The position numbers and the translations under genes were made by a program. From Bacteroidales bacterium (GTDB taxonomy: Bacteria; Bacteroidota; Bacteroidia; Bacteroidales; WCHB1-69), in assembly GCA_031264975.1 (NCBI GenBank), contig JAISDH010000446.1:1-12813 (forward strand): a stretch of DNA of 12,813 nt, in the 5' to 3' direction. Of this stretch, positions 1 through 5,943 are shown piece by piece. The notes beneath the pieces were generated by a model. That model was not told the origin of the DNA and did not search any database. It worked only from the letters and a program-made list of their open reading frames with translations. How positions within the stretch are numbered: position 1 is the first letter of the stretch; the number at the start of each line of letters is the position of its first letter.

Positions 1-74
1 ATCTTACAGTTTCAAATGAGAGAATAATATATGAATTATAAAATTTCCGCTACAAAATTATAAAAAATATATGG

Positions 75-102
75 ATAATCCAACTTTTGTCGGATTATTT
101 TT
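75..102 (+). terminator. Possible intrinsic terminator of a gene to the left of the window
   Basis: A 7-bp perfect stem (ATAATCC at 75-81, GGATTAT at 92-98) with a 10-nt loop runs into a T-rich stretch (TTATTTTT). It could end a plus-strand gene lying before position 1. The stem is AT-rich and the T tract is interrupted by an A, so this is only a candidate. Confidence 0.4.
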
Positions 103-120
103 AGGAAACGGAGTTTTTGG

Positions 121-357
121 AGGGAAGAAAAGGGCGAAAGGGCGAAGGCACGAAAGGGCGAAAGGAAATTCGGCAACAAGCAACAGGCAGCAAGCAACAG
201 GCAGGCAAGCCAAGAAGGGCGAAAGGGCGAAGGCACGAAAGGGCGAAAGGAAATTCGGCAACAAGCAGGCAAGCCGTGAAGGGCGAAAGGGCGAAGGCAT
301 GAAAGGGCGAAAGGAAATTCGGCAATAAGCAACAGGCAACAAGCTGGAAAGCCAAGA
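121..357. repeat. Three direct copies of a GC-rich 46-nt repeat with variable CAAGCAACAGGC-type tails
   Basis: A 46-nt block built from AAAGGGCGAAAGG-like steps occurs at 131-176, 216-261 and 280-325. The copies are near identical; the third has a T for C in GGCAC and is followed by AATAAGC. The tails between copies are permutations of CAAGCAACAGGC, so the periods are unequal (85 and 64 nt). The block is far more GC-rich than the surrounding AT-rich DNA. Both strands stay open in several frames because the repeat lacks stops, giving Arg/Lys/Gly-rich or Pro/Leu/Cys-rich apparent proteins that I regard as artefacts. An inverted relative lies at 796-892. Confidence 0.85.
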
Positions 358-465
358 AAATAATGATTAGTCGCTCATTAATTCGCGATAAATGCAAAAA
401 GGAAAATAACTTTTGTAGATTTGCAAGTGATTTGTTGTTATACTTTGCGCGGTCTGGTTTTTGAG

Positions 466-632
466 TATTGCCCGTTAGGGCATTCATATCAATAGAACGG
501 AAGATAAACAGAGCCGCTTTATTGCCCGTCAGGGCATTCATCTCTTTTCCATTGACATGCTTCCCCTACGGGGAAGAGGAGATAGGCGGTACACGTTTTT
601 CTATTGATATGATTTCCCTAACGGGAAATGCG
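466..632. repeat. Four-hairpin palindromic element, ~165 nt, with inverted outer ends
   Basis: Four short palindromes sit at 469-482 (TGCCC-GTTA-GGGCA), 523-536 (TGCCC-GTCA-GGGCA), 560-576 (CTTCCCC-TAC-GGGGAAG) and 612-629 (ATTTCCC-TAAC-GGGAAAT). The outer two lie in inverted repeats: CCCGTTAGGG followed by a three-base difference and TCATATCAATAGAA on the left is matched in reverse complement on the right. The first two hairpins also share a 22-nt direct repeat (466-487, 520-541). Hairpin centres are about 54, 39 and 53 nt apart, matching the elements at 4786 and 5204. No coding function is supported. Confidence 0.75.
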
Positions 633-683
633 TAAAAATAGACCGTGCTCAGCATAGTAGATAGATTTGAAGTTATATGAAAG

Positions 684-795
684 TGGTTAGTGATTAATGC
701 TTTTCTCTCTTTTGCTCTTTGTTCCTTACACCTTTTTAGCGCTCAGATAACACAGATTATCTGCGAAAATCTTTTGTATCTGCGTCATCTGCGTG
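684..795. other. Non-coding spacer with short repeats
   Basis: The stretch starts with GGTTAGTGATTAATG (684-698), a dispersed 15-mer that recurs near other gene ends in the window. It continues into a run of ATCTGCG steps (about 745-795), including the palindrome CAGATTATCTG. A frame can be read through it, but two thirds of that frame is repeat DNA, so I see no gene here. Confidence 0.5.
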
Positions 796-892
796 CTGCT
801 TGTTGCTTGTTGCTTGCTGCCATCTTCCCTTCGCCCTTTCGCCCTTTCGCCCTTTCGTTCCTTCGCCCTTTCGTGCCTGTTGCTTGCTGCTT
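796..892. repeat. Inverted relative of the GC-rich GGGCGAAAGG repeat
   Basis: Read on the minus strand this segment gives CAGCAAGCAACAGGCACG, then four GGGCGAAAG-type steps, then CAGCAAGCAACAAGCAACA. These are the same building blocks as the repeats at 121-357, in opposite orientation. It ends immediately beside the stop codon of the membrane-protein gene at 893. With 121-357 it forms an inverted pair enclosing the four-hairpin element. Confidence 0.75.
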
Positions 893-1189
893 TTACAAAG
901 ATTGAACTGCGAAATAGGCAATGGCTAAGATAAAAGTAACAAGGAGAATACCTCTTCCTGTTTTGTCGAATTTTAGTTTCAGTAAATAGTATCGTAACGT
1001 AAACAGGTTGGTAAATACGGAAACGAGTACTATTGTAGATACTTTTATTAAGTAATCTTTTCCTGCCGGAGATAGAGAAATAGACAGCGCATATAAAATG
1101 CCAAAGGAAACAAGGGGAAGAGCAATACCTAATCCTATTCCCAATAAAATAGAATCCTTGTGCAATATCTTTATTTTAATCTGTTTCAT
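893..1189 (-). CDS. Small membrane protein, three predicted helices, coupled to surE
   Basis: The predicted protein has 98 residues and three hydrophobic segments (about 14-36, 47-69 and 79-97). The short loops carry Lys and Arg (KILHKD near the N-terminus, KLKFDKTGR before helix 3), so a small integral membrane protein is likely. I do not recognise the family. I chose the ATG at 1189 because it overlaps the surE stop as ATGA, the usual arrangement for translational coupling. An ATG 15 nt further upstream (1204) would add five residues and deepen the overlap. It is the last gene of the helicase-surE operon. In several Bacteroidota that I recall surE lies near lpxB; no lpxB is seen here. The 3' end abuts a GC-rich repeat and no clear terminator follows. 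Confidence 0.7.
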   Translation of the reverse strand: MKQIKIKILHKDSILLGIGLGIALPLVSFGILYALSISLSPAGKDYLIKVSTIVLVSVFTNLFTLRYYLLKLKFDKTGRGILLVTFILAIAYFAVQSL

Positions 1190-1983
1190 AGTTTTATTTT
1201 CCATTTTTTTAATTCCTGCATCATTGCCTGGTCTGTCCAGTCGACGTTTATGGGATGAAGCGAAACGTAGTTATGTTTGATTGCCCAATAGTCCGTATCT
1301 TTTTCATTATCTATTCCCTGTAAACTTCCCCCCATCCAAAAATAAGGAGTATCGGCAGGATATTGTCGCGCTTCGATTTCTTCTTGCCAGCAATTAAGGG
1401 CTTGTCGCGTGATTTTTATTCCTTTTACTTCTTTAGCCGGAATGTTGGGAATATTCACATTTAAACAAATATGAGGCGGGATTCCATTTTCAAGAGCCGC
1501 CTGAATAACCTTTTGTACAGGCGTCCGAGCCGATTCAAAATCATAATTATTATTATAGTCTGCCACTGAAAAAGCCACAGACGGAATTCCATGCAAACAA
1601 CCTTCTATTGCCGCCGCTACAGTGGCAGAATAAATGACGCTAATAGACGCATTGGAACCGTGATTGATTCCTGAAACGAGTAAATCAACCTTTTCATCTT
1701 TCAGTATATGAGACAGGGCTAACTTGACGGCGTCAACCGGAGTACCACTTGTTTTATAAATTTCAAGACCTTCGCAATGACTTATTTTTCGCAAACGCAA
1801 AGGTAAAGCAAACGTTATCGCATGACTCATACCTGAACGACCATTATTGGGCGCAATCATGACAACACGACCAAATTCTTGGGCAATATTCCCTAACATA
1901 CGAATGCCTCTTGCATTTATACCGTCGTCATTTACCACTAATATTAATGGTTTTCTTTCTGGAGATTTTTCTTTTTTATTCAT
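1186..1983 (-). CDS. surE: 5'/3'-nucleotidase SurE
   Basis: SurE is a metal-dependent phosphatase that removes phosphate from nucleoside 5'- or 3'-monophosphates in the cytoplasm. The 265-residue protein shows the family signature throughout. VVNDDG (residues 16-21) carries the metal-binding aspartates D19 and D20. APNNGRSGMSH follows (S50 is the likely metal-contacting serine), then SGTPVDAVK (79-87) and SGINHGSN (104-111) with N107 as the fourth expected ligand. Length is usual for the family. A Lys/Glu-rich N-terminal extension of about 11 residues precedes the first strand. It starts 18 nt after the helicase stop and overlaps the downstream membrane-protein gene, so it is the middle gene of a three-gene unit. 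Linkage with a DNA helicase does not itself indicate a repair role. Confidence 0.95.
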   Translation of the reverse strand: MNKKEKSPERKPLILVVNDDGINARGIRMLGNIAQEFGRVVMIAPNNGRSGMSHAITFALPLRLRKISHCEGLEIYKTSGTPVDAVKLALSHILKDEKVDLLVSGINHGSNASISVIYSATVAAAIEGCLHGIPSVAFSVADYNNNYDFESARTPVQKVIQAALENGIPPHICLNVNIPNIPAKEVKGIKITRQALNCWQEEIEARQYPADTPYFWMGGSLQGIDNEKDTDYWAIKHNYVSLHPINVDWTDQAMMQELKKWKIKL

Positions 1984-2001
1984 ATAAAAATAATTGTTTC
2001 T

Positions 2002-4335
2002 TTATAACACCGGACGCAGTTTTGCATAATTTATCAATATGGTTTTGTTTCCGGAATTGTCAAAACAAATAACTGTTTTATTTTCGTCTGCAATGATATC
2101 TTCAATAGTTCCCGTTCCGAATTTTGAATGATAAACACGCATTCCGACAGTTAATTGTGATGATTGTGTGATCATATTTCCAAGTGGTAAATTAGGGTCT
2201 GTCTCTATGGGAGTATTGGAAATAGGAGGTGGTTTTCTATAGATTTGTTGCTGATATATAGGTTGTTTTTGTGAAGAAGAACCTGTCGTATTTTGCGAAG
2301 GATAAGCAGGCTTTTGTGAAAAGTTATTTCTTCCGGAATATGACGATACGGTAATTTCAAGCACAGAAGGGTCAATCTCCTGTAAAAAAGAACTTGGATT
2401 GGAAACATTATAAGAACCAAAAACATATCTTCTTTGCGCCAATGAAAAGGTAAGAGACTGTCTGGCTCTTGTTATGGCAACATAAAATAATCGACGTTCT
2501 TCTTCGAGGTCGTCCTGATTTTCGATTAAATAAAAAGGAAGCACATTTTCTTCAAGTCCTACAATGTAGGTAAAAGGAAATTCCAGTCCTTTTGCAGAAT
2601 GTATGGTCATCAATTTAATTTTATTCCCGTCATCCTGTTCATTTTTGTCCGCGTCGGTATAAAGAGCAACCTCATTTAGAAACAAATCTAAAGAAGGAAA
2701 AACTTCTTTGAGTTCTTCTCCTGTTTCCATATCAACATGGTCTTGTGGCGGATGGTCAACAAAATTTTGCATGGCATTAAACAGTTCGCCCAAGTTTTCG
2801 TACCTGTCTTTTTCTTCGGTCTGTTCGCGCAGTTCACGGGCAATACCGCTACTTTCAGCAATATGTTTCCCTAATTCGGATGCATTCCTTTTATATAAGT
2901 CAGCTTGATAACTTTTTATCTTTGTTACAAAGTTCCCCAAACTCAACAGCGTTGACTGACTCAGTTTAAGTCCATAGTATTGTGGATTTTCAATGACATT
3001 CCACATGATTGTATTATTTTCGGAGGCAGTAACAATTATCTTTTCAACGGTGGTCGCGCCAATTCCCCGTTGAGGATAGTTTATAATACGGCGCAAAGAT
3101 TCTTCATCGCGAGGATTGACGGTCAAACGAAAATAAGCAAGTATATCTTTGATTTCCTTACGACTGTAAAAAGAGATTCCGCCATATATCCGGTAAGGAA
3201 GTCCCGCTTTGCGAAGAACTTCTTCAAATGGTCGCGATTGGGCGTTGGTTCGGTATAAAATAGTAAAATCTTTATTGGCGAGGTTATGTTTTTCTTTATT
3301 TTCCATGATGGATTTTACAACTGCAATGGCTTCTTCCGTATCGTCGTTTGCCCTGATAACCTTAATCTTTTCACCGGGTTGGTTGGCTGTCCATATTATT
3401 TTAGGAATTTGTTTTTGATTATATTTAATCAGCGAATTTGCCGCATGGATAATATTCCCTGTAGAACGGTAATTTTGTTCCAGTTTAAAAATGTTATATT
3501 CGGGATAGTCGTCTTTGAAGTTCAAGATATTATTGATATTGGCGCCTCTAAAAGAATATATACTTTGAGCGTCGTCTCCCACAACACAAATATTTTCGTA
3601 AGCAGCAGCCAGCTTTTTAATAATCTGATATTGTACATAATTGGTATCTTGATATTCATCGACCAAAATGTATCGAAACTTATGCTGATATTTGTAAAGC
3701 AAATCGGGACAATCTCGCAACAAAATATGCATATTGACCAACAAATCATCAAAATCCATGGCGTCAAATTGTTTTAATCGTTGGTTGTATGTCCGATAGA
3801 TATTTCCCGTTTCGGGTATTTTCTTGTAACGGTCTTCTTCGGCTATCATATAATTATTGCAGTAATCTTCTGCAGAAAGCAAACTTGCCTTTGCAGATGA
3901 TATTTTAGAAGCAATCGTACCCGGTTTGTATACGTGCGCATCCAGTTTCTTTTCTTTGATAATATTTTTTATCAGGTTTTTACTGTCGTTTGTATCGTAT
4001 ATGGAAAAATTTTGCGTGAAACCAATCCACTGTGATTCAATATGTAATATCTTACTAAATACAGAATGAAAAGTTCCCATCCAAACGTTTCGTCCTGCGG
4101 TGCTTCCTAATAAGGACATAACGCGTTCTTTCATTTCCGCTGCCGCCTTGTTGGTAAATGTAAGGCTGAGAATATTAAACGGGTTGATTCCCTGTTCAAT
4201 CATATAGGCAATTCTGTAAGTGAGAACACGCGTTTTACCGGAACCGGCGCCGGCAATAACCATCATCGGTCCTTCAATACATTCAACCGCTTTTCGTTGT
4301 TCATCGTTCAATTCTTCTAATAAATTTCTGCTCAC
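2002..4335 (-). CDS. pcrA: ATP-dependent DNA helicase, UvrD/PcrA type (superfamily 1A)
   Basis: A 777-residue 3'-to-5' DNA helicase expected to act in excision and mismatch repair and in removing proteins from DNA. Motifs in order: Q motif LNDEQRKAV (9-17), Walker A GAGSGKT (29-35), Ia TFTNKAAAEM (59-68), Ib GTFHS (87-91), Walker B VDEYQD (225-230), motif III GDDAQSIYSFRGA (253-265), motif IV QNYRST (287-292). Further on are motif V TIHSAKGLEF and motif VI EERRLFYVAITRAR. The last 50 residues (728-777) form the Tudor-like tail typical of PcrA/UvrD (VYHSKFGTGTI). The start codon is GTG: a TAG stop lies four codons upstream in frame, and the next ATG (residue 24) would remove the Q motif. First gene of the operon with surE. 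The uvrD versus pcrA name is conventional; I chose pcrA on overall layout. Confidence 0.95.
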   Translation of the reverse strand: MSRNLLEELNDEQRKAVECIEGPMMVIAGAGSGKTRVLTYRIAYMIEQGINPFNILSLTFTNKAAAEMKERVMSLLGSTAGRNVWMGTFHSVFSKILHIESQWIGFTQNFSIYDTNDSKNLIKNIIKEKKLDAHVYKPGTIASKISSAKASLLSAEDYCNNYMIAEEDRYKKIPETGNIYRTYNQRLKQFDAMDFDDLLVNMHILLRDCPDLLYKYQHKFRYILVDEYQDTNYVQYQIIKKLAAAYENICVVGDDAQSIYSFRGANINNILNFKDDYPEYNIFKLEQNYRSTGNIIHAANSLIKYNQKQIPKIIWTANQPGEKIKVIRANDDTEEAIAVVKSIMENKEKHNLANKDFTILYRTNAQSRPFEEVLRKAGLPYRIYGGISFYSRKEIKDILAYFRLTVNPRDEESLRRIINYPQRGIGATTVEKIIVTASENNTIMWNVIENPQYYGLKLSQSTLLSLGNFVTKIKSYQADLYKRNASELGKHIAESSGIARELREQTEEKDRYENLGELFNAMQNFVDHPPQDHVDMETGEELKEVFPSLDLFLNEVALYTDADKNEQDDGNKIKLMTIHSAKGLEFPFTYIVGLEENVLPFYLIENQDDLEEERRLFYVAITRARQSLTFSLAQRRYVFGSYNVSNPSSFLQEIDPSVLEITVSSYSGRNNFSQKPAYPSQNTTGSSSQKQPIYQQQIYRKPPPISNTPIETDPNLPLGNMITQSSQLTVGMRVYHSKFGTGTIEDIIADENKTVICFDNSGNKTILINYAKLRPVL

Positions 4336-4361
4336 TGTTTTATACTATTGGTTATCATAAG

Positions 4362-4417
4362 ATACAAAGGAAAAAACATCGTGTTGTCCCATATAACACA
4401 CGTTTTTTTCCTTGTAT
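4362..4417 (-). promoter_or_regulatory. Long imperfect hairpin in the leader of the helicase operon
   Basis: ATACAAAGGAAAAAAC (4362-4377) and GTTTTTTTCCTTGTAT (4402-4417) are complementary except for a one-base slip. Inside, CGTGT and ACACG extend the stem around a loop containing CCCATAT. On the minus strand it lies between the predicted promoter and the GTG start, beginning almost at the predicted transcription start. It could act as an attenuator or 5' mRNA stabiliser. The U-rich half follows the loop, but no separate U tract follows the stem. Confidence 0.5.
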
Positions 4418-4423
4418 TTCCTT

Positions 4424-4453
4424 CAAATATACGACTTCATAAATTTTTACAAA
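4424..4453 (-). promoter_or_regulatory. Bacteroidota-type promoter of the pcrA-surE operon
   Basis: On the minus strand TTTG (4450-4453) is followed after 18 nt by TATATTTG (4424-4431). This matches the Bacteroidota primary sigma consensus (TTTG, then TAnnTTTG). It predicts a start near 4417 and a leader of about 80 nt. Confidence 0.65.
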
Positions 4454-4785
4454 GGTATAATATTTTCAGATAGAAAGGCGATTCTTGATGTTTTTTCTGT
4501 ATACGTCCTTATTTAATCATTTGTAAATAAACTCAAATACAATATAATATGGGAAAGGAGTTTCTTTATCGAATCAGGTTTGTAGAATCAAAATCGGAGA
4601 TTAAATGGTTGAAATTTTTTGTGAGACGCGAAGAAATGAGCGACTTTGAACCGCAAAAGAATAAGGTCATGAGACGAAATGAAAAAACAGGAAATAAAAC
4701 ATACTGTTTCGGTCAAAAATGGCTTCTCTAAGTGTCTCATAAAAAGGATTATGCATGTACAAAAATAAATGTTACATCTCTTTTA
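4454..4785. other. Gene-free spacer; one weak 60-codon frame
   Basis: The only open frame of note is plus-strand 4549-4731 (60 codons, Lys/Arg-rich, starting MGKEFLYRIRF and ending CFGQKWLL). It has a GGAAAGGAG stretch after its ATG rather than before it, no TAnnTTTG box at a suitable distance, and no recognisable domain. I do not call it a gene, though a small basic protein cannot be excluded. Nothing else with structure is visible before the repeats begin at 4786. Confidence 0.4.
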
Positions 4786-4951
4786 CATTCCGTCCCTGAC
4801 GGGACGGTTTACAGAGGTTTGCAATGTTCAGTTCTACCAACATTTTGTCCCTAACGGGACAAGACGGTTGTATTTTCTGTTCCGTTAGGGACAGCATATT
4901 GGTGGAAAGACAGAATCAAGCATAAACAACCGTCCCGTTAGGGACGGAATG
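4786..4951. repeat. Four-hairpin palindromic element A, 166 nt
   Basis: The element is bounded by 22-nt inverted repeats with one mismatch: CATT plus CCGTCCC-TGAC-GGGACGG on the left, CCGTCCC-GTTA-GGGACGG plus AATG on the right. Inside are two more palindromes in inverted relation, 4845-4862 (TTGTCCC-TAAC-GGGACAA) and 4877-4894 (CTGTTCC-GTTA-GGGACAG). ACCAACATT and AGCATATTGGT flank these as a further inverted pair. Hairpin centres are 55, 32 and 53 nt apart. The element contains no gene and has the look of a small non-autonomous mobile or REP-type element. Confidence 0.8.
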
Positions 4952-4989
4952 TGTTCGGTTGTTTGTTTCAGCAATATCTTATTTGTTTT

Positions 4990-5081
4990 CAGACAAATCT
5001 TATGCTATTTTTTTCTGATTTTTTGCCGCTTTGAAAAGGCTATTTGGTTCTTTTAGAATCATGGTTGGGACTTTAAATGGG
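4990..5081. repeat. Copy 1 of a ~92-nt direct repeat (copy 2 at 5494-5585)
   Basis: From CAGACAAATCTTATGC through GCCGCTTTGAAAAGG to TTTAAATGGGAA this segment matches 5494-5585 at almost every base, at an offset of 504 nt. It follows palindromic element A at the same distance at which copy 2 follows element B. The hairpin element, this segment and the 21-nt repeats therefore form one composite module present twice. Confidence 0.8.
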
Positions 5082-5102
5082 AAATTTGCTACAAAAAGTA
5101 TC

Positions 5103-5186
5103 GAACTTCCTACTTTTAGAAGGAAACTTTCTGCTTTGAGAGGAAAATTTCCTACTTTTAGAAGGATGTTTCCTACTTTTAGAAAG
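5103..5186. repeat. 21-nt tandem repeats, four diverged units
   Basis: Units at 5103-5123, 5124-5144, 5145-5165 and 5166-5186 follow the pattern RAAnTTTCCTACTTTTAGAA plus two or three bases, period exactly 21. They are the module-A counterpart of the longer array at 5648-5815. Since 21 is a multiple of 3, frames stay open on both strands. This gives spurious heptad-like peptides, not evidence of coding. Confidence 0.75.
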
Positions 5187-5203
5187 ACAGAAACAACCAA
5201 ACA

Positions 5204-5453
5204 CATTCCGTCCCTAACGGGACGGTCTACAGAGGTTGGCGACGTTCTGTTCTACCAACATTTTGTCCCTAACGGGACAAGATTGTAGTATTTCCTGTCC
5301 CGTTAAAGACAGAATATTGGTAGAAAAATAGAATCAACCAAAAACAACCGTCCCGTCAGGACAAGATTGTAGTATTTTCTGTCCCGTTAGGGACAACATA
5401 TTGGTAGAAAGCCAGAAACAACCATAAATAACCGTCCCGTCAGGGACGGAATG
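5204..5453. repeat. Palindromic element B, 250 nt, six hairpins
   Basis: The element is bounded by the same inverted ends as element A: CATT plus CCGTCCC-TAAC-GGGACGG at 5204-5225, and the reverse form at 5432-5453. It is 84 nt longer than element A because of one internal tandem duplication (5277-5360 and 5361-5444, each starting ACAAGATTGTAGTATTT). The extra unit joins a CCG-type left arm to an ACAAG-type right arm at 5348-5365. One internal palindrome (5295-5312) has lost two base pairs (GG to AA). Centre spacings alternate near 55, 32, 53, 32 and 53 nt. Confidence 0.8.
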
Positions 5454-5493
5454 TGTTTAATTGTTTTTTTCGTCATTGTCTTGTTTTTTTTTC

Positions 5494-5585
5494 AGACAAA
5501 TCTTATGCTATTTTTTTCTGATTTTTTGCCGCTTTGAGAAGGCTATTTGGTACTTTTAGAATTATGTTTGGTACTTTGAATGGGA
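5494..5585. repeat. Copy 2 of the ~92-nt direct repeat
   Basis: This segment matches 4990-5081 from CAGACAAATCTTATGC to TGGGAA. The few differences include GAAAAGG versus GAGAAGG and GGTTC versus GGTAC. It lies between element B and the long 21-nt array, as copy 1 does in the first module. Confidence 0.8.
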
Positions 5586-5647
5586 AGTCTGCGGGAAAAA
5601 GCATCGAATTTGCTAGAAAAAGTATCGAACTTGCTACTTTTTCTAGC

Positions 5648-5815
5648 AAGTTTCCTATTTCAAGTAGGAAGTTTCCTATTTCAAGTAGGAAGTTTCCTAT
5701 TTCAAGTAGCAAGTTTCCTATTTCAAATAGGAAGTTTCCTACTTTTTCTAGCAAGTTTCCTATTTCAAGTAGGAAGTTTCCTACTTTGAGAGGCAAATTT
5801 CCTACTTTGACTTGT
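5648..5815. repeat. 21-nt tandem array, eight units, exact period
   Basis: Eight consecutive 21-nt units begin at 5648, 5669, 5690, 5711, 5732, 5753, 5774 and 5795. Each starts AAGTTTCCTA (the last AAATTTCCTA) and most continue TTTCAAGTAGG. Units differ by substitutions only, with no indels. Each contains a weak inverted repeat (TTCCTA / TAGGAA) across the unit junction. About 60 nt of degenerate related sequence (GAAAAAGYATCGAA) precedes it. The strict length and open frames on both strands come from the repeat itself. Confidence 0.9.
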
Positions 5816-5943
5816 TTTTTTAACGCTTCCTAATCCACAGCGCGTTGTGCTGTATTATTGATTTCAGTTTTTCAGCCTTTGACTGTCGCTTACCCATCTA
5901 TTAACGACTAACCAATAATCATTAACCAATTAGTTTCTATTCA

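Noticed and set aside
36..541. Several open frames on both strands (61-146 codons) over the GC-rich repeats and hairpins
   Set aside because: They consist of repeat units read in different frames, overlap each other on both strands, and show no domain, ribosome-binding context or codon pattern like the real genes.
690..905. 71-codon plus-strand frame rich in Leu, Pro, Phe and Cys
   Set aside because: Most of it is ATCTGCG repeats and the inverted GGGCGAAAGG repeat. It also runs into the end of the convergent membrane-protein gene.
4549..4731. 60-codon basic open frame
   Set aside because: No promoter box, no conserved domain, and no supporting context. Left as a possibility in the spacer entry but not called as a gene.
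4786..5453. Possible CRISPR array (regularly spaced CCCTAACGGG repeats)
   Set aside because: Repeat cores alternate in orientation, stems differ, the spacers are related to one another, and no cas gene is present. The inverted layout does not fit CRISPR.
5503..5833. Apparent 97- and 99-residue proteins with seven-residue repeats on opposite strands
   Set aside because: The 21-nt array is a multiple of 3 and stop-free on both strands. The peptides follow from the DNA repeat and extend into palindromic non-coding sequence.
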